Assembly (NCBI GenBank): GCA_003506995.1
Contig: DNXB01000242.1
Span: 5,460-13,855, forward strand
Length of the DNA stretch: 8,396 bases
Source of the DNA: Verrucomicrobiales bacterium
GTDB taxonomy: Bacteria > Verrucomicrobiota > Verrucomicrobiia > Verrucomicrobiales > Verrucomicrobiaceae
Direction: 5' to 3'
Shown piece by piece: positions 1 to 6,519 of the stretch (the first letter of the stretch is position 1; every line of letters begins with the position of its first letter). The notes under the pieces are model-generated. The model searched no databases. It was not told where the DNA came from and saw only the letters and a list, made by a program, of their open reading frames with translations. A program made the translations under genes and the position numbers.

Positions 1-640
1 TCCGCAACAGCGCGATGCGCATGGTTCCCGGTTTCATGCCGAGGCTTGAGGCCAGCTCGTCGGTGTCGTGCCCGCGCAGGCTGCCGCCAGCCAGGAGCAC
101 GGGCCGCAAGGTGGCGAACAAGAGCGCCTTGCCTTGGGCCGCATAGTCCTCTTCGAGCAGGGCCAGCACGCGCTGGATCATCTGCTCGCTCCACTGCCGG
201 TCGAAGACCACATCGGGGGAATCTTTCACGCTTGCCATTTCCCGCTGGTAGCGCTGCTCCAGTGTTGGATCGAGGGCGAAGTGCGTCTCATCCACCGAGA
301 CGTGACGCTCGCTGCGTTTTCGTTCCTGGTGATGCCGGTTGATGAGAAACCGATCAAGTGACTTCGCCAGGAAGGTGCGCAGCCGGCCCTTCTCGGCAGC
401 GAGATCATCGAAGGCGTCCAGCCGCAGAAGCTTGGCCAGAAAATCATGCAGCGCGTCCTCCGCATCGTGATGCGCCAGCTCGCGCCGCCGAATGAAGCAG
501 TAGAGCGGGTAGTGATACTGCGCGCAGAGGTCATCCAGAGCGCGGGCGCTTACCGCCGCATCATCGTTGCGCAGCCGTGCCACCAGCGTCCACTCCGTGG
601 TGGGGAATCTGCCATCGCCTTTGGGTGCGTGTGATCTCAT
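1..640 (-). CDS. ECF-type sigma-70 family RNA polymerase sigma factor (C-terminus cut by window edge)
   Basis: The minus strand is open from an ATG at 640 to the left edge, giving 213 visible residues. The N-terminus carries FPTTEWTLVARL, close to the entry motif of sigma factors in Verrucomicrobiota and Planctomycetota. Residues 35-75 (DDLCAQYHYPLYCFIRRREL, then DAEDALHDFLAKLL) look like sigma region 2, which binds core polymerase and the -10 element. Residues 92-135 form a charged linker. Residues 170-213 (LRGHDTDELASSLGMKPGTM) look like the region 4 helix-turn-helix for the -35 element. I chose the ATG at 640 because the ATG at 648 meets a stop after three codons and that at 644 is in another frame. 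It starts four bases after the stop of the upstream kinase gene, so the two are probably co-transcribed and perhaps translationally coupled. No clear Shine-Dalgarno is visible. The role of the kinase in controlling this factor is inferred from the pairing. The family call is strong; the target promoters cannot be seen. Confidence 0.87.
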   Translation of the reverse strand, partial: MRSHAPKGDGRFPTTEWTLVARLRNDDAAVSARALDDLCAQYHYPLYCFIRRRELAHHDAEDALHDFLAKLLRLDAFDDLAAEKGRLRTFLAKSLDRFLINRHHQERKRSERHVSVDETHFALDPTLEQRYQREMASVKDSPDVVFDRQWSEQMIQRVLALLEEDYAAQGKALLFATLRPVLLAGGSLRGHDTDELASSLGMKPGTMRIALLR

Positions 641-644
641 ACAT

Positions 645-3600
645 TCATTTGGGTGCCGCAAGTTCGATCCACAAAATGCCGCCGATGCCCCCCTCGCGAA
701 AGACGCTGAAGCTTTCATTCTTGTCTGCGTGCAGTTTGGCCAGCGTGCTCTCCACCGCGCCGGGTAGTCCGGTGGACCAGCCTCCATCAAGTCGCTTCCC
801 GATGACTGAATAGCCACCGGAGGCAATGTCCGAAACCGGAAACACCGGGTGCGGTCGGATGGACTCCACTTCCGTCATTGCCTCGCGGCCTGCAGAAGTC
901 AGCATCTTCGCAAGGAAGACACGGCCGTCCGTCTTGTGGAATGCCCATTCACCGCCAGATGGGACGATGGCTTTCACATCCTTGCGGAGATCGTCCGGGA
1001 GCCGCACTTCCTTCGTATTCCAGAACCTTGTGCTGCCATCCTCTCTGAGCACCGCGACTCCCGCACCGCCAAGCTCCACGCGCATGACTTTGGGAGGGGG
1101 TGGTCAAATCCGGCTTTTCCATCAGGCCAGCCTCGATGCCGGCGGACTCCACATGCCAAAGCCCGTCGAGGCTCCGGTGCGCCGTGATGAGAGTCGCCGG
1201 GCTGCCGGGGAGAAAGGGCGGTGCGGAGGCGGAAAAATCGATTGGTGCCAACGAGACTGTCACTGGTCCAGTAAGCAGAACGGGCACGCCACCGGGAAGG
1301 ATTCGCCACAATGTCCCGGCCTCACTACGCTGAATGGCTATGCAGGCGTCGAAGACGTTGCCGTCGCTGGCGATCACATCCCCCGTGATGCGCAATGCCG
1401 CCCACATCAGGCCCGCAGCCTTGTCCGGACGCAGTGCCACGACCTGTACGAAATCGTCATATGGTTCTGCGGCCTTAAGATCGAAGGGCCTGCCTTTGGT
1501 GTCCGTGCCCGCCGCACGTAGCCTGCCAGGCTTGCTCCAGCGGGATTTCCAGATGGCATCGACTTTGTCGGCGATGGAATCGTTTGTTGCAGAGACCTTC
1601 GGCGGCGCGGCCTCATGCCTGTCCAGCGGCACATACTCGATGTCGCGGAAGTAACTGTTGGCTTTGGCGAAGATCTGGACTTCGCCGGGACCGGGGATGG
1701 AGTCATCCTGCACCGTCCCGAGAACCCGGCCCTCGACACTCGGCCTCAGCTCATTGCCGACGATGCGCAAATCCAGTGGCAGCCACTCGTCGGCCTTGTA
1801 GGGGCGCGATAGAGGCCATTTCCCCAATTCCCTTGATTGGCTGTCTTCCACCGCCGCGAGGATCACCGCTTTTTGATCTGCCTGCAATCCGAATTGGTAA
1901 AAGCGCGAGACAAGGCCCCCATTTCTCATCAGCCGCACACAGATCATCGGATTCAGTGCGTTGGGGTTCATGAGAACCTTTGCGCGCCAGACCAAGTCAG
2001 ATGATCGAACCTGCTTGGCTTGCAAGGCGGCATGGCCATCCAAGGAGAGCGCTCCATTTTCCCAGCGGGCACCGCTTTGATTCGGAATCTTGTCCGCCGT
2101 GTCCCACAGCTTGATGGCGGCTGGCTCGGTGGGAGGATTGCGCGGCGAAGAACTAGCGTTGGTCGCCGATGTTGGAGTGCCCAGCAGCGCGTATTCCAGA
2201 CGCTCTATGCGCACAAACGCGCTATTGATGAACATGAACATCCCGTCTCGACTTTCGGAGGACTTGTCAATCGCCTCAGCCACCACCTTGCCATTGAGCC
2301 GAACAAAAATGTTCGGCCCCAGAGCCGCCATTTCCAAGTCGAAGACTTCACCGACAGGCGGCGCAATAAACTCTCCCAAGACAGAGCGATTTTTCGCCTC
2401 TTTGTCTGTTCCAGACGGTGGATCTAATCGCGCAAGCTTCCCACAGTCCTTTTCTGAGACATTTGCCATCATGCCACAGTGAATTCCATCTTTCAGGTTA
2501 TCACGCAGTGTGATTTGGAGAAAGCCCGGCTTGTTCTTGACCCGCGCCACCCGGACGCGCACCGCATGATCTGGGTCGGTTGCGCAGACCAATGTTCCCG
2601 TCAGCCTGCTCGCGTCGATGACTTCTCCGTCCATGGCAAACGCTGATTTCGGCTCCAGGTTTTCCATGGAGGCTGGTGTCAGCTTCTTCCAAGAGGCCGC
2701 GTCCAGTCGCTCCATGGCTGAGGCTGGGGTGCGTACCTCCTCCGAGTTGGCAGATCGCTGGCCGGCGTCAGCATCTCGGAAAATCATGTGCGCCAATGCC
2801 GCGACCGCTACGACAACCGCAGCAGCCACAATTGGCATGATGCGCTGCTGTTTCGATTTCGCGGCTCGGTCGCCTGATTGATCGGAGCCGACGGGAGTGC
2901 CCGCGCTCCTTGTCACGCTCTCCACATCCGTCTTCATCTCGCTCGCGGTGCTGTAGCGCCGCTCACGATCGGTCTGCATCGCCTTGTCCACGATGGCATC
3001 GAGACGCGGATCGATCTCCTGCACCACTGCGGAGGGAAGCTGGAACCTCCCACGCGGCACCTTCCCGGTGAGCATCTGGTAGAGCATTACGCCGACCGCA
3101 TAGATGTCCGCGCGGCCATCCACTCTCATGCTGCCGCCGATGAGCGCCTCCGGGGCGATGAAGTCGGGCGTGCCCATGGCCATGTTTGTACCAGTGAGCA
3201 GCGTGTTCTCCAAGTTCACCGCCTTGGCCAAACCGAAATCGGCCACCTTAACCCGGCCCTTTTTGTCCAGCATGATGTTCGAGGGCTTGATGTCGCGGTG
3301 GATGATGCCCTCCTCATGGGCAAAGGCCAGCGCCTCGCACACGGCGGTGGTGATGCTCATGGCGCGCTGCGGATCGAGACGGCCCTCGCTGGCGATGAGC
3401 TGCTGCACATCCGTGCCCTCGATGAACTCCATCACAAAGTACAGCAGCGTCCCGCCTTCTTTCTGTCTCCCCGTCTCCTCTTCTCCCCCTCTCCTGGTCT
3501 TCTCCAGCTCCACCTCCCCAGCGTCATGCACGGCCACAATGTTCGGATGACTCAGCCGGGCCATCGCCTGCGCCTCATGCTTGAAGCGTGCGGCATACTG

Positions 3601-3900
3601 CATGTCACCATCCTCCATCTCGGGCGGCAGTACCTTGATGGCCACCGTGCGGCGCAGGCTGCGATGCACGCCCTTATAGACAGCGCCCATGCCGCCGCGC
3701 GCCACGAATGCCTGCACCTCATACTGCGGCAGCAGGCGCTGGAGATCCTCGACTGAAGGCGGCTGCCATTGCCGCAGATCATGTGTCGCCCCGCTGGCGG
3801 CCACGCCCAGGATGTTCAACAGATTCGATGGGGTGATCCGCAGCGTCTCGGCATCTGCTGCTGAGCCGCTGCGTGGATTGCTACCTGCCTCCTCGTCCAT
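645..3900 (-). CDS. Transmembrane Ser/Thr protein kinase with long extracytoplasmic region; frameshifted near 1092-1103
   Basis: Numbered from the ATG at 3900, residues 60-330 form a Hanks-type kinase domain: glycine loop ARGGMGAVYKG (68-77), ATP lysine in VAIKV (K89), catalytic loop HRDIKPSN (D203), DFG (221-223) and MGTPDFIAPE. All key residues are present, so it should be active. A charged insert (about 131-150, ELEKTRRGGEEETGRQKEGG) sits between beta strands. Residues 354-374 (IMPIVAAAVVVAVAALAHMI) are one membrane segment, placing the kinase inside and about 700 residues outside the cytoplasm. The outer part looks like two lectin/glucanase-like beta domains (each ending near a motif such as VRLNGKVV...FVRIERLEYALL), followed by a weak RCC1-like propeller (VAVLREDGSTRFW). 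The initial frame stops at 949, but its last 40 residues are junk-like and the neighbouring frame continues the protein to 645. One base removed gives exactly 1084 residues. ATG 3900 is preferred to GTG 3978, which lies in repeats. It probably senses an external signal and acts on the downstream sigma factor (inference). Confidence 0.85.
1092..1103 (-). other. Frameshift site in the kinase gene (one surplus base in a C-rich run)
   Basis: On the minus strand the codons read TTG ACC ACC CCC TCC CAA AGT. The protein is convincing up to MEKPDLTTP and then turns into Arg/Gly-rich nonsense. The other frame is blocked by TGA just upstream and then gives PKVMRVELGGAGVAVLRE, a convincing continuation. 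Dropping one base joins LTTP to SKVMRVEL or PKVMRVEL. The site holds C5 and C3 runs, the usual place for an indel mutation or a sequencing error. CCC-U is also a known slippery context for +1 slippage by tRNA-Pro, so programmed frameshifting is possible but has no other support here. Confidence 0.8.
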
Positions 3901-3930
3901 TGGTGCGCATGTTTGCGTGGTGGGTCTCTC

Positions 3931-3984
3931 GAAGTCAAGAGAGAGCTTGAAGTCGAGCGCGAGGTTGGCATCGAGCACGATGTT
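3931..3984. repeat. Three 18-bp tandem units leading into REP copy 1
   Basis: Three units in a row, gaagtcaagagagagctt, gaagtcgagcgcgaggtt and ggcatcgagcacgatgtt, share period 18 and a rough consensus GRMRTCGAGCRCGANGTT. A fourth, partial unit (ggagtcgag) begins the inverted-repeat arm of the REP. The same arrangement precedes copy 2. The tract lies directly upstream of the kinase start at 3900. On the minus strand it contains TTGACT (3938-3933), which could serve as a -35 box, but no good -10 follows. Confidence 0.7.
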
Positions 3985-4063
3985 GGAGTCGAGCCTTCAG
4001 GCGATCTGGAAACGCCCCGCCAACACCTCGCGCATGGAAATCGGCTAAAGCCTCGACTCCAAC
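3964..4063. repeat. REP-like repeat, copy 1
   Basis: This copy aligns with 4721-4821 at roughly 88% identity by eye, with one single-base gap and a 30-base identical core starting at 3982. The first arm (3982-4005) begins GTTGGAGTCGAG. The last arm (4040-4063) ends in its exact reverse complement, CTCGACTCCAAC, and the arms pair at 21 of 24 positions. Each arm also holds a small hairpin of its own, GCC-TTCA-GGC on the left and GGC-TAAA-GCC on the right. Between the arms lies a GC-rich spacer (cgccccgccaacacctcgcg). Short GC stems next to a conserved foot sequence are typical of REP elements recognised by RAYT proteins. Confidence 0.78.
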
Positions 4064-4072
4064 AGACCCCTC

Positions 4073-4678
4073 TCACATCTCCGCGTCATCCCAGCCCGCG
4101 CCGTAGCGCTCGACGGGGTACGTCCGCCACAACCGCTCCACCTCCGCACGTCCGGCCTCCGCCAGATGCCCCGTGGCGCTGGACCAAGGCCAGTCAGTCC
4201 ACTTGGCGGCGTAGCGATGCTTCACGGGGTTGTGATGCACATAGTTGAGCGTCGCGTAGAAGTGCTCAGCGCTCTTCATCACCGTCTCCACCGCCTTGCA
4301 CCAGACCTGCCGGCCACGCGTGTGCTCCTCCCCGTTCCAGTGGAAGGACGTGCGGCCATGGAGCTGCCCCAGTGCGGCCAGCAGCGCCAGCACCTCACCG
4401 GTGGCCACCAGCGCGTGGTAATGATTCGGCAGCACCACCCAGGCGACGACACGCTGCGTGTGCTCGCCCAGCACCGTCAGCCAGGCCTGCGTGAAGGCGT
4501 TCATCCGCTCCGGGGAGAGGCCGATGTGCGCCACATGCTCATAGCACGCCGCAGTGATCAAGTAATGCCGCTGGCCGCTGTCCAGGTGGTGCGGACTGTG
4601 CGGAGGCCGCCGCATCTGCTGCCGCCACATGAGTGTCTGGCGGCGCTCCTCGTCACTGAGCTTTCTCCAGCGATACAT
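4073..4678 (-). CDS. REP-associated tyrosine transposase (RAYT, IS200-like Y1 HUH family)
   Basis: A 201-residue protein with the hallmarks of RAYT enzymes. The metal-binding HUH motif is in VVLPNHYHALV (H86, H88). The catalytic tyrosine is probably Y146 in LNYVHHNPVKHRYAAKWTDW, followed by PWSS, which matches the YIxxNPVKHG...DWPxS signature of this family. Such enzymes nick single-stranded DNA at REP hairpins through a 5'-phosphotyrosine link. The length is somewhat greater than the usual 150-180 residues because of an N-terminal stretch rich in Arg, His and Pro (1-35). The ATG at 4678 is the natural start: MYRWRKLSDEER is a typical opening, and only 27 bases separate it from the tandem units before copy 2. 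No Shine-Dalgarno is evident. The stop lies 10 bp from copy 1. The gene is intact, with all motifs preserved, so activity is plausible. Confidence 0.9.
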   Translation of the reverse strand: MYRWRKLSDEERRQTLMWRQQMRRPPHSPHHLDSGQRHYLITAACYEHVAHIGLSPERMNAFTQAWLTVLGEHTQRVVAWVVLPNHYHALVATGEVLALLAALGQLHGRTSFHWNGEEHTRGRQVWCKAVETVMKSAEHFYATLNYVHHNPVKHRYAAKWTDWPWSSATGHLAEAGRAEVERLWRTYPVERYGAGWDDAEM

Positions 4679-4705
4679 GGCCGGAAAAGGAACGCTACGG
4701 CTGTG

Positions 4706-4741
4706 GGTGTCGAGTGAAAAGTTGGCATCGAGCGCACGGTT
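4706..4741. repeat. Two 18-bp tandem units leading into REP copy 2
   Basis: The units ggtgtcgagtgaaaagtt and ggcatcgagcgcacggtt have the same 18-base period and the same TCGAG core as the units before copy 1, and again run straight into GGAGTCGAG of the REP arm. One side has two units and the other three, so unit number has changed since the copies diverged. Confidence 0.66.
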
Positions 4742-4821
4742 GGAGTCGAGCCTTCAGGCGATCTGGAAGCGCCCCGCCAACACCTCGCGCCCTCGAAATC
4801 GGCTCAAGCCTCCACTCCAGC
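4721..4821. repeat. REP-like repeat, copy 2
   Basis: This is the second direct copy of the repeat at 3964-4063. The left arm (4739-4762) is identical to that of copy 1. The right arm (4798-4821) has decayed, pairing with the left at 19 of 24 positions. The small hairpins GCC-TTCA-GGC and GGC-TCAA-GCC are kept, while the outer stem is changed. This suggests that the small hairpins and the foot sequence are under selection, as expected for RAYT recognition. Confidence 0.77.
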
Positions 4822-4841
4822 GGATCATCCGCAGCTTTTTT

Positions 4842-5037
4842 CCCCGCACCCACAAAAGTTGGTAACGCAGGCATAGGTGCCCGGTTTGGCAGGCATGAAC
4901 TCACCGCCCTCATGTCCGCCTCCCGCGTCATCCCCGGCCCCCCGTGCAATACCGCCTCGCAGGCCGCTGGTGTGCCCGCCGCCCACGACATCCCCGGCGC
5001 GCAGGCCGGAAAAGGGGCCGCTCCCGCTTCCAAAGGG
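4842..5037. other. Stretch without a recognisable gene between REP copy 2 and the 21-bp array
   Basis: No convincing gene, RNA or operator is visible. Several frames are open only because the region is GC-rich, and none resembles a known family. A very short minus-strand reading frame with a Cys-rich end (4825-4896) is treated under findings. The last 21 bases (5017-5037, ending cgcttccaaaggg) look like a decayed first unit of the array that follows. Confidence 0.5.
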
Positions 5038-5268
5038 ATGAATACCTTTGTCAAAGGTAGGGCTACCTCTCCGAAAGGGACGGCCACCTTCGTCGCAGGG
5101 ATGGCTACCTTCGTCGCAGGGATGGCTACCTTCGTGGAAGGCAGGCTTACCTCCCCAAAAGGTATGGCCACCTTCGTCGCAGGGATGGCTACCTTCGTGG
5201 AAGGCAGGCTTACCTTTTCAAAAGGTATGGCCACCTTCGCCGCAGGGATGGCTGCCTTTTGGAAAGGC
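5038..5268. repeat. Array of eleven 21-bp tandem repeats, many with a palindrome
   Basis: Eleven units follow without spacers, of the form atgRcYaccttcgtcgcaggg or aggcttacctYYYcaaaaggt, plus decayed units on each side (5017-5037 and 5269-5289). Many units hold a palindrome at the same place: acctttgtcaaaggt (unit 1), ccttcgtggaagg (units 5 and 8, near-perfect), cttaccttttcaaaaggta (unit 9), ccttttggaaagg (unit 11). A higher order is visible: units 5-7 are repeated as units 8-10, a 63-bp block. Because 21 is a multiple of three, three frames stay open for long stretches, giving heptapeptides such as MATFVAG on plus and KVAIPAT on minus. I do not consider these real proteins. The array ends next to the decarboxylase gene. 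Confidence 0.88.
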
Positions 5269-6519
5269 AGGGCCATTGCTTTGAGGCAAAGGGCTGATTT
5301 TGAAGGTGTTCGTGGCCAGACCAACCGCCACCACCGGGACGGAAGCTGGAGTCAAGGCTTTGGCCGGGCAGGCACTCGTCCAGACTCCGCACGCCTTCCT
5401 GATCGCCTCAAGGCGCTGCTCCGGCCATCTCAAGCCAACCCCTCCAGCTATCCCTGCAATCAAGAGTACGATTTCAGCGAGCTGTTTCGCTTTCTCCACT
5501 TCAGCGCGATCAACGTGGGAGATCCCTTTCACGGCACGAACTACCGTTTCAACACGATGGAGTTCGAGTGCGAGGTGCTGGCCGACTTCGCCCGCTTCAC
5601 GCGTGCGCCTACGGATGAGTGGTGGGGCTACGTCACCCATGGTGGCACCGAGGGCAACATGTACGGCCTGTATGTGGCGCGGGAGCTGTTGCCTGAGGGC
5701 ATCTGCTACTTCAGCGAGGAAACGCACTACAGCGTGGCCAAGGTGATGCGCCTCCAGCACACACGGAACATCATGATCAAAGGCCAGCCGGACGGCCAGA
5801 TGGACTATGATGATCTCCGTGAGACGTTGCGCATTCACCGCGACGTGCCGCCCATCATCTTTGCCAACATCGGCACCACGATGAAGGGGGCGGTGGACGA
5901 TCTGGCGCGCATCCGGGCCATTCTTGACGATCTTGCCATCGCCAATGCCTACATTCATGCCGACGCGGCGCTGAGCGGCATGATCCTGCCGTTTGTGGAC
6001 GCGCCACAGTCATGGAACTTTGCCGATGGAGCGGACAGCATCTCCATCAGCGGCCACAAGATGCTCGGTGCTCCCATTCCCTGCGGCGTGGTGCTCGCCC
6101 GCAAGGCCCATGTGGATCGAATCGCCCGCTCGATCGAGTACATTGGCGCGTTGGACACGACCATCGCCGGCTCCCGCAGCGCCTTTGCCCCGCTCATGCT
6201 CTGGTACCGGCTGCGCGCGCTCGGAGACGACGGGCTGCGCGCCATGGTGCAGGGCAGCCTCCAGCGTGCGGGCTACGCCGTCGAGCAGCTCCGTGCTCGC
6301 GGCATCGACGCCTGGCGGCACCCGAATTCCATCACGGTCGTGTTTCCGCGTCCACCGCAGGCATTGATGGAGAAATGGACCATCGCACCGCGTAAAAACA
6401 TCGCACATCTCATCGTCATGCCTCATGTGACGACGGCGATCATCGAAGAATTTGCCGCTGATTTCGCCGCCGCTGTGAACAGCGAATCGAGAACCGCGAA
6501 CCAGGAACCATCGTCATGA
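5248..6519 (+). CDS. hdc: PLP-dependent histidine decarboxylase (5' end uncertain)
   Basis: The enzyme converts L-histidine to histamine and CO2 in the cytosol. From SYPCNQEYDFSELFRF (about 5447) to the stop it matches the bacterial PLP-type enzyme throughout: WGYVTHGGTEGNMYG, FSEETHYSVAKV (His stacking on PLP), PIIFANIGTT, HADAALSGMILPFVD (Asp binding the PLP nitrogen), SGHKMLGAPIPCG (Schiff-base Lys, codon at 6058) and SITVVFPRP. The known enzyme has about 378 residues with Lys near 232, which would place the start close to 5365, but no start codon exists there in frame. In-frame choices are ATG 5248, inside the repeat array, or TTG 5281. The frame stays open back to a GTG at 4714 only because it runs through repeats. 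I give 5248 as a placeholder. The stop overlaps the ACT-domain gene by four bases. No promoter is visible. The function call is strong; whether the N-terminus is intact is doubtful. Confidence 0.87.
   Translation: MAAFWKGRAIALRQRADFEGVRGQTNRHHRDGSWSQGFGRAGTRPDSARLPDRLKALLRPSQANPSSYPCNQEYDFSELFRFLHFSAINVGDPFHGTNYRFNTMEFECEVLADFARFTRAPTDEWWGYVTHGGTEGNMYGLYVARELLPEGICYFSEETHYSVAKVMRLQHTRNIMIKGQPDGQMDYDDLRETLRIHRDVPPIIFANIGTTMKGAVDDLARIRAILDDLAIANAYIHADAALSGMILPFVDAPQSWNFADGADSISISGHKMLGAPIPCGVVLARKAHVDRIARSIEYIGALDTTIAGSRSAFAPLMLWYRLRALGDDGLRAMVQGSLQRAGYAVEQLRARGIDAWRHPNSITVVFPRPPQALMEKWTIAPRKNIAHLIVMPHVTTAIIEEFAADFAAAVNSESRTANQEPSS
5389..5427. repeat. Partial REP-like arm in opposite orientation, at the 5' end of hdc
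   Basis: The sequence cgccttcctgatcgcctcaaggc and what follows resembles the reverse complement of the left REP arm (cttccagatcgcctgaaggc, then tcgactccaacc). From gatcgcct onward about 20 of 26 positions agree, and the small hairpin GCC-TCAA-GGC is kept. The match could be chance in GC-rich DNA, but its position next to the other repeats speaks for a decayed third copy. It overlaps the open reading frame of hdc just before the first conserved residues. Confidence 0.4.
6503..6507 (+). promoter_or_regulatory. Shine-Dalgarno site for the ACT-domain gene
   Basis: AGGAA lies eight bases before the ATG at 6516, inside the last codons of hdc. It supports the choice of that ATG, and together with the ATGA overlap it suggests coupled translation of the two genes. 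Confidence 0.6.

Larger units (their letters stand above)
3931..4821 (-). mobile_element. RAYT/REP unit: transposase gene bracketed by two direct ~100-bp repeats
   Basis: The unit consists of 18-bp tandem units and REP copy 1 (3931-4063), the RAYT gene (4073-4678, minus) and a second set of tandem units with REP copy 2 (4706-4821). The two repeat copies lie in the same orientation and come within about 10 bp of the transposase stop and about 30 bp of its ATG. RAYTs of the IS200/IS605 superfamily are known to sit next to the REP repeats they process, usually as single-copy domesticated genes rather than self-spreading insertion sequences. No target-site duplication can be assigned by eye. The outer limits given are those of the repeats, not proven cleavage points. 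Confidence 0.7.

Noticed and set aside
826..1521. Plus-strand open frame of 231 residues opposite the kinase C-terminal region
   Set aside because: It is antisense to the extracytoplasmic part of the kinase, with composition and motifs unlike a real protein.
2878..3756. Plus-strand open frame of 292 residues opposite the kinase domain
   Set aside because: It is the antisense shadow of a clear Hanks-type kinase and has no family features.
3901..3978. GTG start of the kinase at 3978
   Set aside because: The added 26 residues are translated from 18-bp tandem repeats; ATG 3900 gives a normal N-terminus.
4820..4841. Intrinsic terminator: GCGGATCATCCGC followed by six T
   Set aside because: The usable stem is only four to six pairs with a very tight loop, and no plus-strand gene lies upstream. 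It overlaps the end of REP copy 2.
4714..5247. N-terminal extension of the histidine decarboxylase to a 601-residue protein starting at GTG 4714
   Set aside because: The start lies inside REP copy 2 and the added part consists of repeat sequence and low-complexity residues with no family match.
5038..5268. CRISPR array
   Set aside because: The units follow without unique spacers and are too short; no cas gene is nearby.
4695..5324. Minus-strand frame of 209 residues with KVAIPAT heptads
   Set aside because: It is open only because of the 21-bp period and GC richness; it spans a REP, a gene-free stretch and the array.
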